Part shown: positions 25,801-39,003 of the stretch, in pieces
Layout: every line of letters starts with the position of its first letter
Position numbering within the stretch: position 1 is the first letter of the stretch
NCBI GenBank assembly: GCA_022605955.1
Contig: JAKCOZ010000651.1
Span: 37,171 to 101,170 of the forward strand
DNA length: 64,000 nt
Direction of reading: 5' to 3'
Source: Rallus limicola
Taxonomy: Eukaryota > Chordata > Aves > Gruiformes > Rallidae
Notes under the pieces: generated by a model
Database searches by the model: none
Seen by the model: the letters and a program-made list of their open reading frames with translations, nothing else
What the model was told of the DNA's origin: nothing
Position numbers and translations under genes: made by a program

Positions 25801-28800
25801 CATAGCTTGTCTGAAACCTCCTAACAGGACACACGAGCAGACCCTGTCACTTTGGCTCTCAGCCTTTTCCTTTGCCTGGAAAGAGGGAACATGCCTGGAA
25901 CCTCCTACGGTGCTTTTCTCGGCCCTAGCAGACTGCAGTTCAAAACATGCTAAACGTCCAGCAATAACTCCCAAAGTAAAGAAGCTAGGTCTGAAAGGCA
26001 TAGCTTGTCTGAAACCTCCTAACAGGACACACGAGCAGACCCTGTCACTTTGGCTCTCAGCCTTTTCCTTTGCCTGGAAAGAGGGAACATGCCTGGAACC
26101 TCCTACGGTGCTTTTCTCGGCCCTAGCAGACTGCAGTTCAAAACATGCTAAACCTCCAGCAATAACTCCCAAAGTAAAGAAGCTAGGCCTGAAAGGCATA
26201 GCTTGTCTGAAACTTCCTAACAGGACACACGAGCTGACCCTGTCACTTTGGCTCTCAGCCTTTTCCTTTGCCTGGAAAGAGGGAACATGCCTGGAACCTC
26301 CTACGGTGCTTTTCTCGGCCCTAGCAGACTGCAGTTCAAAACATGCTAAACGTCCAGCAATAACTCCCAAAGTAAAGAAGCTAGGCCTGAAAGGCATAGC
26401 TCGTCTGAAACCTCCTAACAGGACACACGAGCAGACCCTGTCACTTTGGCTCTCAGCCTTTTCCTTTGCCTGGAAAGAGGGAACATGCCTGGAACCTCCT
26501 ACGGTGCTTTTCTCGGCCCTAGCAGACTGCAGTTCAAAACATGCTAAACGTCCAGCAATAACTCCCAAAGTAAAGAAGCGAGGCCTGAAAGGCATAGCTT
26601 GTCTGAAACCTCCTAACAGGACACACGAGCAGACCCTGTCACTTTGGCTCTCAGCCTTTTCCTTTGCCTGGAAAGAGGGAACATGCCTGGAACCTCCTAC
26701 GGTGCTTTTCTCGGCCCTAGCAGACTGCAGTTCAAAACATGCTAAACGTCCAGCAATAACTCCCAAAGTAAAGAAGCGAGGCCTGAAAGGCATAGCTTGT
26801 CTGAAACCTCCTAACAGGACACACGAGCAGACCCTGTCACTTTGGCTCTAAGCCTTTTCCTTTGCCTGGAAAGAGGGAACATGCCTGGAACCTCCTACGG
26901 TGCTTTTCTCGGCCCTAGCAGACTGCAGTTCAAAACATGCTAAACGTCCAGCAATAACTCCCAAAGTAAAGAAGCTAGGCCTGAAAGGCATAGCTTGTCT
27001 GAAACCTCCTAACAGGACACACGAGCAGACCCTGTCACTTTGGCTCTCAGCCTTTTCCTTTGCCTGGAAAGAGGGAACATGCCTGGAACCTCCTACGGTG
27101 CTTTTCTCGGCCCTAGCAGACTGCAGTTCAAAACATGCTAAACGTCCAGCAATAACTCCCAAAGTAAAGAAGCTAGGCCTGAAAGGCATAGCTTGTCTGA
27201 AACCTCCTAACAGGACACACGAGCAGACCCTGTCACTTTGGCTCTCAGCCTTTTCCTTTGCCTGGAAAGAGGGAACATGCCTGGAACCTCCTACGGTGCT
27301 TTTCTCAGCCCTAGCAGACTGCAGTTCAAAACATGCTAAACGTCCAGCAATAACTCCCAAAGTAAAGAAGCTAGGCCTGAAAGGCATAGCTCGTCTGAAA
27401 CCTCCTAACAGGACACACGAGCAGACCCTGTCACTTTGGCTCTCAGCCTTTTCCTTTGCCTGGAAAGAGGGAACATGCCTGGAACCTCCTACGGTGCTTT
27501 TCTCGGCCCTAGCAGACTGCAGTTCAAAACATGCTAAACGTCCAGCAATAACTCCCAAAGTAAAGAAGCGAGGCCTGAAAGGCATAGCTTGTCTGAAACC
27601 TCCTAACAGGACACACGAGCAGACCCTGTCACTTTGGCTCTCAGCCTTTTCCTTTGCCTGGAAAGAGGGAACATGCCTGGAACCTCCTACGGTGCTTTTC
27701 TCGGCCCTAGCAGACTGCAGTTCAAAACATGCTAAACGTCCAGCAATAACTCCCAAAGTAAAGAAGCTAGGCCTGAAAGGCATAGCTTGTCTGAAACCTC
27801 CTAACAGGACACACGAGCAGACCCTGTCACTTTGGCTCTCAGCCTTTTCCTTTGCCTGGAAAGAGGGAACATGCCTGGAACCTCCTACGGTGCTTTTCTC
27901 GGCCCTAGCAGACTGCAGTTCAAAACATGCTAAACGTCCAGCAATAACTCCCAAAGTAAAGAAGCTAGGCCTGAAAGGCATAGCTTGTCTGAAACCTCCT
28001 AACAGGACACACGAGCAGACCCTGTCACTTTGGCTCTCAGCCTTTTCCTTTGCCTGGAAAGAGGGAACATGCCTGGAACCTCCTACGGTGCTTTTCTCGG
28101 CCCTAGCAGACTGCAGTTCAAAACATGCTAAACGTCCAGCAATAACTCCCAAAGTAAAGAAGCTAGGCCTGAAAGGCATAGCTCGTCTGAAACCTCCTAA
28201 CAGGACACACGAGCAGACCCTGTCACTTTGGCTCTCAGCCTTTTCCTTTGCCTGGAAAGAGGGAACATGCCTGGAACCTCCTACGGTGCTTTTCTCGGCC
28301 CTAGCAGACTGCAGTTCAAAACATGCTAAACGTCCAGCAATAACTCCCAAAGTAAAGAAGCTAGGCCTGAAAGGCATAGCTCGTCTGAAACCTCCTAACA
28401 GGACACACGAGCAGACCCTGTCACTTTGGCTCTCAGCCTTTTCCTTTGCCTGGAAAGAGGGAACATGCCTGGAACCTCCTACGGTGCTTTTCTCGGCCCT
28501 AGCAGACTGCAGTTCAAAACATGCTAAACGTCCAGCAATAACTCCCAAAGTAAAGAAGCGAGGCCTGAAAGGCATAGCTTGTCTGAAACCTCCTAACAGG
28601 ACACACGAGCAGACCCTGTCACTTTGGCTCTCAGCCTTTTCCTTTGCCTGGAAAGAGGGAACATGCCTGGAACCTCCTACGGTGCTTTTCTAGGCCCTAG
28701 CAGACTGCAGTTCAAAACATGCTAAACGTCCAGCAATAACTCCCAAAGTAAAGAAGCTAGGCCTGAAAGGCATAGCTTGTCTGAAACTTCCTAACTGGAC

Positions 28801-31800
28801 ACACGAGCAGACCCTGTCACTTTGGCTCTCAGCCTTTTCCTTTGCCTGGAAAGAGGGAACATGCCTGGAACCTCCTACGGTGCTTTTCTCGGCCCTAGCA
28901 GACTGCAGTTCAAAACATGCTAAACGTCCAGCAATAACTCCCAAAGTAAAGAAGCTAGGCCTGAAAGGCATAGCTCGTCTGAAACCTCCTAACAGGACAC
29001 ACGAGCAGACCCTGTCACTTTGGCTCTCAGCCTTTTCCTTTGCCTGGAAAGAGGGAACATGCCTGGAACCTCCTACGGTGCTTTTCTCGGCCCTAGCAGA
29101 CTGCAGTTCAAAACATGCTAAACGTCCAGCAATAACTCCCAAAGTAAAGAAGCGAGGCCTGAAAGGCATAGCTTGTCTGAAACCTCCTAACAGGACACAC
29201 GAGCAGACCCTGTCACTTTGGCTCTCAGCCTTTTCCTTTGCCTGGAAAGAGGGAACATGCCTGGAACCTCCTACGGTGCTTTTCTCGGCCCTAGCAGACT
29301 GCAGTTCAAAACATGCTAAACGTCCAGCAATAACTCCCAAAGTAAAGAAGCTAGGCCTGAAAGGCATAGCTTGTCTGAAACCTCCTAACAGGACACACGA
29401 GCAGACCCTGTCACTTTGGCTCTCAGCCTTTTCCTTTGCCTGGAAAGAGGGAACATGCCTGGAACCTCCTACGGTGCTTTTCTCGGCCCTAGCAGACTGC
29501 AGTTCAAAACATGCTAAACGTCCAGCAATAACTCCCAAAGTAAAGAAGCTAGGCCTGAAAGGCATAGCTTGTCTGAAACCTCCTAACAGGACACACGAGC
29601 AGACCCTGTCACTTTGGCTCTCAGCCTTTTCCTTTGCCTGGAAAGAGGGAACATGCCTGGAACCTCCTACGGTGCTTTTCTCAGCCCTAGCAGACTGCAG
29701 TTCAAAACATGCTAAACGTCCAGCAATAACTCCCAAAGTAAAGAAGCTAGGCCTGAAAGGCATAGCTTGTCTGAAACCTCCTAACAGGACACACGAGCAG
29801 ACCCTGTCACTTTGGCTCTCAGCCTTTTCCTTTGCCTGGAAAGAGGGAACATGCCTGGAACCTCCTACGGTGCTTTTCTCGGCCCTAGCAGACTGCAGTT
29901 CAAAACATGCTAAACGTCCAGCAATAACTCCCAAAGTAAAGAAGCTAGGCCTGAAAGGCATAGCTTGTCTGAAACCTCCTAACAGGACACACGAGCAGAC
30001 CCTGTCACTTTGGCTCTCAGCCTTTTCCTTTGCCTGGAAAGAGGGAACATGCCTGGAACCTCCTACGGTGCTTTTCTCGGCCCTAGCAGACTGCAGTTCA
30101 AAACATGCTAAACGTCCAGCAATAACTCCCAAAGTAAAGAAGCGAGGCCTGAAAGGCATAGCTTGTCTGAAACCTCCTAACAGGACACACGAGCAGACCC
30201 TGTCACTTTGGCTCTCAGCCTTTTCCTTTGCCTGGAAAGAGGGAACATGCCTGGAACCTCCTACGGTGCTTTTCTCGGCCCTAGCAGACTGCAGTTCAAA
30301 ACATGCTAAACGTCCAGCAATAACTCCCAAAGTAAAGAAGCTAGGCCTGAAAGGCATAGCTTGTCTGAAACCCCCTAACAGGACACACGAGCAGACCCTG
30401 TCACTTTGGCTCTCAGCCTTTTCCTTTGCCTGGAAAGAGGGAACATGCCTGGAACCTCCTACGGTGCTTTTCTCGGCCCTAGCAGACTGCAGTTCAAAAC
30501 ATGCTAAACGTCCAGCAATAACTCCCAAAGTAAAGAAGCTAGGCCTGAAAGGCATAGCTTGTCTGAAACCTCCTAACAGGACACACGAGCAGACCCTGTC
30601 ACTTTGGCTCTCAGCCTTTTCCTTTGCCTGGAAAGAGGGAACATGCCTGGAACCTCCTACGGTGCTTTTCTCGGCCCTAGCAGACTGCAGTTCAAAACAT
30701 GCTAAACGTCCAGCAATAACTCCCAAAGTAAAGAAGCTAGGCCTGAAAGGCATAGCTCGTCTGAAACCTCCTAACAGGACACACGAGCAGACCCTGTCAC
30801 TTTGGCTCTCAGCCTTTTCCTTTGCCTGGAAAGAGGGAACATGCCTGGAACCTCCTACGGTGCTTTTCTCGGCCCTAGCAGACTGCAGTTCAAAACATGC
30901 TAAACGTCCAGCAATAACTCCCAAAGTAAAGAAGCTAGGCCTGAAAGGCATAGCTTGTCTGAAACCTCCTAACAGGACACACGAGCAGACCCTGTCACTT
31001 TGGCTCTCAGCCTTTTCCTTTGCCTGGAAAGAGGGAACATGCCTGGAACCTCCTACGGTGCTTTTCTCGGCCCTAGCAGACTGCAGTTCAAAACATGCTA
31101 AACGTCCAGCAATAACTCCCAAAGTAAAGAAGCGAGGCCTGAAAGGCATAGCTTGTCTGAAACCTCCTAACAGGACACACGAGCAGACCCTGTCACTTTG
31201 GCTCTCAGCCTTTTCCTTTGCCTGGAAAGAGGGAACATGCCTGGAACCTCCTACGGTGCTTTTCTCGGCCCTAGCAGACTGCAGTTCAAAACATGCTAAA
31301 CGTCCAGCAATAACACACAAAGTAAAGAAGCTAGGCCTGAAAGGCATAGCTTGTATGAAACCTCCTAACAGGACACACGAGCAGACCCTGTCACTTTGGC
31401 TCTCAGCCTTTTCCTTTGCCTGGAAAGAGGGAACATGCCTGGAACCTCCTACGGTGCTTTTCTCGGCCCTAGCAGACTGCAGTTCAAAACATGCTAAACG
31501 TCCAGCAATAACTCCCAAAGTAAAGAAGCTAGGCCTGAAAGGCATAGCTCGTCTGAAACCTCCTAACAGGACACACGAGCAGACCCTGTCACTTTGGCTC
31601 TCAGCCTTTTCCTTTGCCTGGAAAGAGGGAACATGCCTGGAACCTCCTACGGTGCTTTTCTCGGCCCTAGCAGACTGCAGTTCAAAACATGCTAAACGTC
31701 CAGCAATAACTCCCAAAGTAAAGAAGCTAGGCCTGAAAGGCATAGCTCGTCTGAAACCTCCTAACAGGACACACGAGCAGACCCTGTCACTTTGGCTCTC

Positions 31801-32271
31801 AGCCTTTTCCTTTGCCTGGAAAGAGGGAACATGCCTGGAACCTCCTACGGTGCTTTTCTCGGCCCTAGCAGACTGCAGTTCAAAACATGCTAAACGTCCA
31901 GCAATAACTCCCAAAGTAAAGAAGCTAGGCCTGAAAGGCATAGCTTGTCTGAAACCTCCTAACAGGACACACGAGCAGACCCTGTCACTTTGGCTCTCAG
32001 CCTTTTCCTTTGCCTGGAAAGAGGGAACATGCCTGGAACCTCCTACGGTGCTTTTCTCGGCCCTAGCAGACTGCAGTTCAAAACATGCTAAACGTCCAGC
32101 AATAACTCCCAAAGTAAAGAAGCGAGGCCTGAAAGGCATAGCTTGTCTGAAACCCCCTAACAGGACACACGAGCAGACCCTGTCACTTTGGCTCTCAGCC
32201 TTTTCCTTTGCCTGGAAAGAGGGAACATGCCTGGAACCTCCTACGGTGCTTTTCTCGGCCCTAGCAGACTG

Positions 32272-32469
32272 CAGGTCACAACATGCTAAACGTCCAGCAA
32301 TAACTCCCAAAGTAAAGAAGCTAGGCCTGAAAGGCATAGCTTGTCTGAAACCTACTAACAGGACACACGAGCAGACCCTGTCATTTTGATTCTCAGCCTT
32401 TTCCTTTGCCTGGAAAGAGGGAACATGCCTGGAACCTCCTACGGTGCTTTTCTCGGCCCTAGCAGACTG
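32272..32469. repeat. Most diverged monomer type, copy 1
   Basis: It differs from the consensus at T4G, A8C, C83A, C113T, G118A and C119T, the last three reading CATTTTGATTC. The type recurs unchanged in the next monomer (32470-32667) and 1980 bp further on (34252). The change also creates an in-frame stop in the plus-strand open frame. Confidence 0.9.
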
Positions 32470-32667
32470 CAGGTCACAACATGCTAAACGTCCAGCAATA
32501 ACTCCCAAAGTAAAGAAGCTAGGCCTGAAAGGCATAGCTTGTCTGAAACCTACTAACAGGACACACGAGCAGACCCTGTCATTTTGATTCTCAGCCTTTT
32601 CCTTTGCCTGGAAAGAGGGAACATGCCTGGAACCTCCTACGGTGCTTTTCTCGGCCCTAGCAGACTG
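32470..32667. repeat. Most diverged monomer type, copy 2
   Basis: A tandem duplicate of 32272-32469 with the same six substitutions, showing one-monomer expansion after the haplotype formed. Confidence 0.9.
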
Positions 32668-34251
32668 CAGTTCAAAACATGCTAAACGTCCAGCAATAAC
32701 TCCCAAAGTAAAGAAGCTAGGCCTGAAAGGCATAGCTTGTCTGAAACCTCCTAACAGGACACACGAGCAGACCCTGTCACTTTGGCTCTCAGCCTTTTCC
32801 TTTGCCTGGAAAGAGGGAACATGCCTGGAACCTCCTACGGTGCTTTTCTCGGCCCTAGCAGACTGCAGTTCAAAACATGCTAAACGTCCAGCAATAACTC
32901 CCAAAGTAAAGAAGCTAGGCCTGAAAGGCATAGCTTGTCTGAAACCTCCTAACAGGACACACGAGCAGACCCTGTCACTTTGGCTCTCAGCCTTTTCCTT
33001 TGCCTGGAAAGAGGGAACATGCCTGGAACCTCCTACGGTGCTTTTCTCGGCCCTAGCAGACTGCAGTTCAAAACATGCTAAACGTCCAGCAATAACTCCC
33101 AAAGTAAAGAAGCTAGGCCTGAAAGGCATAGCTTGTCTGAAACCTCCTGACAGGACACACGAGCAGACCCTGTCACTTTGGCTCTCAGCCTTTTCCTTTG
33201 CCTGGAAAGAGGGAACATGCCTGGAACCTCCTACGGTGCTTTTCTCGGCCCTAGCAGACTGCAGTTCAAAACATGCTAAACGTCCAGCAATAACTCCCAA
33301 AGTAAAGAAGCTAGGCCTGAAAGGCATAGCTTGTCTGAAACCTCCTAACAGGACACACGAGCAGACCCTGTCACTTTGGCTCTCAGCCTTTTCCTTTGCC
33401 TGGAAAGAGGGAACATGCCTGGAACCTCCTACGGTGCTTTTCTCGGCCCTAGCAGACTGCAGTTCAAAACATGCTAAACGTCCAGCAATAACTCCCAAAG
33501 TAAAGAAGCTAGGCCTGAAAGGCATAGCTCGTCTGAAACCTCCTAACAGGACACACGAGCAGACCCTGTCACTTTGGCTCTCAGCCTTTTCCTTTGCCTG
33601 GAAAGAGGGAACATGCCTGGAACCTCCTACGGTGCTTTTCTCGGCCCTAGCAGACTGCAGTTCAAAACATGCTAAACGTCCAGCAATAACTCCCAAAGTA
33701 AAGAAGCTAGGCCTGAAAGGCATAGCTCGTCTGAAACCTCCTAACAGGACACACGAGCAGACCCTGTCACTTTGGCTCTCAGCCTTTTCCTTTGCCTGGA
33801 AAGAGGGAACATGCCTGGAACCTCCTACGGTGCTTTTCTCGGCCCTAGCAGACTGCAGTTCAAAACGTGCTAAACGTCCAGCAATAACTCCCAAAGTAAA
33901 GAAGCTAGGCCTGAAAGGCATAGCTTGTCTGAAACCTCCTAACAGGACACACGAGCAGACCCTGTCACTTTGGCTCTCAGCCTTTTCCTTTGCCTGGAAA
34001 GAGGGAACATGCCTGGAACCTCCTACGGTGCTTTTCTCGGCCCTAGCAGACTGCAGTTCAAAACATGCTAAACGTCCAGCAATAACTCCCAAAGTAAAGA
34101 AGCGAGGCCTGAAAGGCATAGCTTGTCTGAAACCCCCTAACAGGACACACGAGCAGACCCTGTCACTTTGGCTCTCAGCCTTTTCCTTTGCCTGGAAAGA
34201 GGGAACATGCCTGGAACCTCCTACGGTGCTTTTCTCGGCCCTAGCAGACTG

Positions 34252-34449
34252 CAGGTCACAACATGCTAAACGTCCAGCAATAACTCCCAAAGTAAAGAAG
34301 CTAGGCCTGAAAGGCATAGCTTGTCTGAAACCTACTAACAGGACACACGAGCAGACCCTGTCATTTTGATTCTCAGCCTTTTCCTTTGCCTGGAAAGAGG
34401 GAACATGCCTGGAACCTCCTACGGTGCTTTTCTCGGCCCTAGCAGACTG
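34252..34449. repeat. Most diverged monomer type, copy 3
   Basis: Same six substitutions, 10 monomers after copy 1. The copies upstream also match: both sites are preceded by two CTCG copies, a CTTG copy, and a GCGAGG copy with CCCCC. The shared segment is therefore at least about five monomers long. Confidence 0.9.
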
Positions 34450-34647
34450 CAGTTCAAAACATGCTAAACGTCCAGCAATAACTCCCAAAGTAAAGAAGCT
34501 AGGCCTGAAAGGCATAGCTTGTCTGAAACCTCCTAACAGGACACACGAGCAGACCCTGTCACTTTGGCTCTCAGCCTTTTCCTTTGCCTGGAAAGAGGGA
34601 ACATGCCTGGAACCTCCTACGGTGCTTTTCTCGGCCCTAGCAGACTG

Positions 34648-36825
34648 CAGTTCAAAACATGCTAAACGTCCAGCAATAACTCCCAAAGTAAAGAAGCTAG
34701 GCCTGAAAGGCATAGCTTGTCTGAAACCTCCTAACAGGACACACGAGCAGACCCTGTCACTTTGGCTCTCAGCCTTTTCCTTTGCCTGGAAAGAGGGAAC
34801 ATGCCTGGAACCTCCTACGGTGCTTTTCTCGGCCCTAGCAGACTGCAGTTCAAAACATGCTAAACGTCCAGCAATAACTCCCAAAGTAAAGAAGCTAGGC
34901 CTGAAAGGCATAGCTTGTCTGAAACCTCCTGACAGGACACACGAGCAGACCCTGTCACTTTGGCTCTCAGCCTTTTCCTTTGCCTGGAAAGAGGGAACAT
35001 GCCTGGAACCTCCTACGGTGCTTTTCTCGGCCCTAGCAGACTGCAGTTCAAAACATGCTAAACGTCCAGCAATAACTCCCAAAGTAAAGAAGCTAGGCCT
35101 GAAAGGCATAGCTTGTCTGAAACCTCCTAACAGGACACACGAGCAGACCCTGTCACTTTGGCTCTCAGCCTTTTCCTTTGCCTGGAAAGAGGGAACATGC
35201 CTGGAACCTCCTACGGTGCTTTTCTCGGCCCTAGCAGACTGCAGTTCAAAACATGCTAAACGTCCAGCAATAACTCCCAAAGTAAAGAAGCTAGGCCTGA
35301 AAGGCATAGCTTGTCTGAAACCTCCTGACAGGACACACGAGCAGACCCTGTCACTTTGGCTCTCAGCCTTTTCCTTTGCCTGGAAAGAGGGAACATGCCT
35401 GGAACCTCCTACGGTGCTTTTCTCGGCCCTAGCAGACTGCAGTTCAAAACATGCTAAACGTCCAGCAATAACTCCCAAAGTAAAGAAGCTAGGCCTGAAA
35501 GGCATAGCTTGTCTGAAACCTCCTAACAGGACACACGAGCAGACCCTGTCACTTTGGCTCTCAGCCTTTTCCTTTGCCTGGAAAGAGGGAACATGCCTGG
35601 AACCTCCTACGGTGCTTTTCTCGGCCCTAGCAGACTGCAGTTCAAAACATGCTAAACGTCCAGCAATAACTCCCAAAGTAAAGAAGCTAGGCCTGAAAGG
35701 CATAGCTTGTCTGAAACCTCCTGACAGGACACACGAGCAGACCCTGTCACTTTGGCTCTCAGCCTTTTCCTTTGCCTGGAAAGAGGGAACATGCCTGGAA
35801 CCTCCTACGGTGCTTTTCTCGGCCCTAGCAGACTGCAGTTCAAAACATGCTAAACGTCCAGCAATAACTCCCAAAGTAAAGAAGCTAGGCCTGAAAGGCA
35901 TAGCTTGTCTGAAACCTCCTAACAGGACACACGAGCAGACCCTGTCACTTTGGCTCTCAGCCTTTTCCTTTGCCTGGAAAGAGGGAACATGCCTGGAACC
36001 TCCTACGGTGCTTTTCTCGGCCCTAGCAGACTGCAGTTCAAAACATGCTAAACGTCCAGCAATAACTCCCAAAGTAAAGAAGCTAGGCCTGAAATGCATA
36101 GCTCGTCTGAAACCTCCTAACAGGACACACGAGCAGACCCTGTCACTTTGGCTCTCAGCCTTTTCCTTTGCCTGGAAAGAGGGAACATGCCTGGAACCTC
36201 CTACGGTGCTTTTCTCGGCCCTAGCAGACTGCAGTTCAAAACATGCTAAACGTCCAGCAATAACTCCCAAAGTAAAGAAGCTAGGCCTGAAAGGCATAGC
36301 TTGTCTGAAACCTCCTGACAGGACACACGAGCAGACCCTGTCACTTTGGCTCTCAGCCTTTTCCTTTGCCTGGAAAGAGGGAACATGCCTGGAACCTCCT
36401 ACGGTGCTTTTCTCGGCCCTAGCAGACTGCAGTTCAAAACATGCTAAACGTCCAGCAATAACTCCCAAAGTAAAGAAGCTAGGCCTGAAAGGCATAGCTT
36501 GTCTGAAACCTCCTAAGAGGACACACGAGCAGACCCTGTCACTTTGGCTCTCAGCCTTTTCCTTTGCCTGGAAAGAGGGAACATGCCTGGAACCTCCTAC
36601 GGTGCTTTTCTCGGCCCTAGCAGACTGCAGTTCAAAACATGCTAAACGTCCAGCAATAACTCCCAAAGTAAAGAAGCTAGGCCTGAAAGGCATAGCTTGT
36701 CTGAAACCTCCTGACAGGACACACGAGCAGACCCTGTCACTTTGGCTCTCAGCCTTTTCCTTTGCCTGGAAAGAGGGAACATGCCTGGAACCTCCGACGG
36801 TGCTTTTCTCGGCCCTAGCAGACTG
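34648..36825. repeat. Alternating two-monomer higher-order repeat
   Basis: CCTGAC (A86G) occurs at 34931, 35327 and 35723, exactly 396 bp apart, then after a 594-bp step at 36317 and 36713, again 396 bp apart. Intervening copies are CCTAAC, with private changes GAAATGC near 36095 and CCTAAGAGG near 36518. This is a dimeric unit of 396 bp with one extra monomer inserted. Confidence 0.75.
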
Positions 36826-37617
36826 CAGTTCAAAACATGCTAAACGTCCAGCAATAACTCCCAAAGTAAAGAAGCTAGGCCTGAAAGGCATAGCTTGTCT
36901 GAAACCTCCTAACAGGACACACGAGCAGACCCTGTCACTTTGGCTCTCAGCCTTTTCCTTTGCCTGGAAAGAGGGAACATGCCTGGAACCTCCTACGGTG
37001 CTTTTCTCAGCCCTAGCAGACTGCAGTTCAAAACATGCTAAACGTCCAGCAATAACTCCCAAAGTAAAGAAGCTAGGCCTGAAAGGCATAGCTTGTCTGA
37101 AACCTCCTAACAGGACACACGAGCAGACCCTGTCACTTTGGCTCTCAGCCTTTTCCTTTGCCTGGAAAGAGGGAACATGCCTGGAACCTCCTACGGTGCT
37201 TTTCTCGGCCCTAGCAGACTGCAGTTCAAAACATGCTAAACGTCCAGCAATAACTCCCAAAGTAAAGAAGCTAGGCCTGAAAGGCATAGCTTGTCTGAAA
37301 CCTCCTAACAGGACACACGAGCAGACCCTGTCACTTTGGCTCTCAGCCTTTTCCTTTGCCTGGAAAGAGGGAACATGCCTGGAACCTCCTACGGTGCTTT
37401 TCTCGGCCCTAGCAGACTGCAGTTCAAAACATGCTAAACGTCCAGCAATAACTCCCAAAGTAAAGAAGCGAGGCCTGAAAGGCATAGCTTGTCTGAAACC
37501 TCCTAACAGGACACACGAGCAGACCCTGTCACTTTGGCTCTCAGCCTTTTCCTTTGCCTGGTAAGAGGGAACATGCCTGGAACCTCCTACGGTGCTTTTC
37601 TCGGCCCTAGCAGACTG

Positions 37618-39003
37618 CAGTTCAAAACATGCTAAACGTCCAGCAATAACTCCCAAAGTAAAGAAGCTAGGCCTGAAAGGCATAGCTTGTCTGAAACCCC
37701 CTAACAGGACACACGAGCAGACCCTGTCACTTTGGCTCTCAGCCTTTTCCTTTGCCTGGAAAGAGGGAACATGCCTGGAACCTCCTACGGTGCTTTTCTC
37801 GGCCCTAGCAGACTGCAGGTCACAACATGCTAAACGTCCAGCAATAACTCCCAAAGTAAAGAAGCTAGGCCTGAAAGGCATAGCTTGTCTGAAACCTCCT
37901 AACAGGACACACGAGCAGACCCTGTCACTTTGGCTCTCAGCCTTTTCCTTTGCCTGGAAAGAGGGAACATGCCTGGAACCTCCTACGGTGCTTTTCTCGG
38001 CCCTAGCAGACTGCAGTTCAAAACATGCTAAACGTCCAGCAATAACTCCCAAAGTAAAGAAGCTAGGCCTGAAAGGCATAGCTTGTCTGAAACCTCCTAA
38101 CAGGACACACGAGCAGACCCTGTCACTTTGGCTCTCAGCCTTTTCCTTTGCCTGGAAAGAGGGAACATGCCTGGAACCTCCTACGGTGCTTTTCTCGGCC
38201 CTAGCAGACTGCAGTTCAAAACATGCTAAACGTCCAGCAATAACTCCCAAAGTAAAGAAGCTAGGCCTGAAAGGCATAGCTTGTCTGAAACCTCCTAACA
38301 GGACACACGAGCAGACCCTGTCACTTTGGCTCTCAGCCTTTTCCTTTGCCTGGAAAGAGGGAACATGCCTGGAACCTCCTACGGTGCTTTTCTCGGCCCT
38401 AGCAGACTGCAGTTCAAAACATGCTAAACGTCCAGCAATAACTCCCAAAGTAAAGAAGCTAGGCCTGAAAGGCATAGCTTGTCTGAAACCTCCTAACAGG
38501 ACACACGAGCAGACCCTGTCACTTTGGCTCTCAGCCTTTTCCTTTGCCTGGAAAGAGGGAACATGCCTGGAACCTCCTACGGTGCTTTTCTCGGCCCTAG
38601 CAGACTGCAGTTCAAAACATGCTAAACGTCCAGCAATAACTCCCAAAGTAAAGAAGCGAGGCCTGAAAGGCATAGCTTGTCTGAAACCTCCTAACAGGAC
38701 ACACGAGCAGACCCTGTCACTTTGGCTCTCAGCCTTTTCCTTTGCCTGGAAAGAGGGAACATGCCTGGAACCTCCTACGGTGCTTTTCTCGGCCCTAGCA
38801 GACTGCAGTTCAAAACATGCTAAACGTCCAGCAATAACTCCCAAAGTAAAGAAGCTAGGCCTGAAAGGCATAGCTTGTCTGAAACCTCCTAACAGGACAC
38901 ACGAGCAGACCCTGTCACTTTGGCTCTCAGCCTTTTCCTTTGCCTGGAAAGAGGGAACATGCCTGGAACCTCCTACGGTGCTTTTCTCGGCCCTAGCAGA
39001 CTG
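37618..39003. repeat. Seven-monomer block after a GGTAAG marker, copy 1
   Basis: The block begins in the copy after the GGTAAG marker at 37562. The order is CCCCC copy, GGTCAC copy (37819), three near-consensus copies, one GCGAGG copy, one consensus copy. The same order occurs at 41182-42567 (offset 3564). Beyond seven monomers the two blocks diverge. Confidence 0.75.

Larger units (their letters stand above)
13266..28707. repeat. Array segment B: CTCG (T71C) variant common
   Basis: Seventy-eight monomers. T71C, which creates a CpG, becomes frequent from 13336 onward. GAAGCGAGG (T50G alone) appears first near 19849 and recurs through the rest of the window. GGTCAC copies, frequent on both sides, appear absent here. 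Two deletions of one base (near 14062 and 20335) and substitutions at 23009, 26850 and 28692 break the long open frame of the plus strand. No gene or unique DNA is present. Confidence 0.8.
28708..37617. repeat. Array segment C: diverged monomer type and two-monomer alternation
   Basis: Forty-five monomers. The segment contains the first ACACAC-type copy (T34A/C36A) at 31315, the three most diverged monomers (32272, 32470 and 34252), and a stretch from about 34.6 to 36.8 kb in which CCTGAC and CCTAAC copies largely alternate. It ends at the first GGTAAG marker (37562). No gene or unique DNA is present. Confidence 0.8.

Noticed and set aside
36642..36833. Short minus-strand open frame of 63 codons
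   Set aside because: It is an alternative frame of ordinary satellite copies, opened by a private T>G change (CCTCCGACG, near 36796). There is no independent support for a gene.
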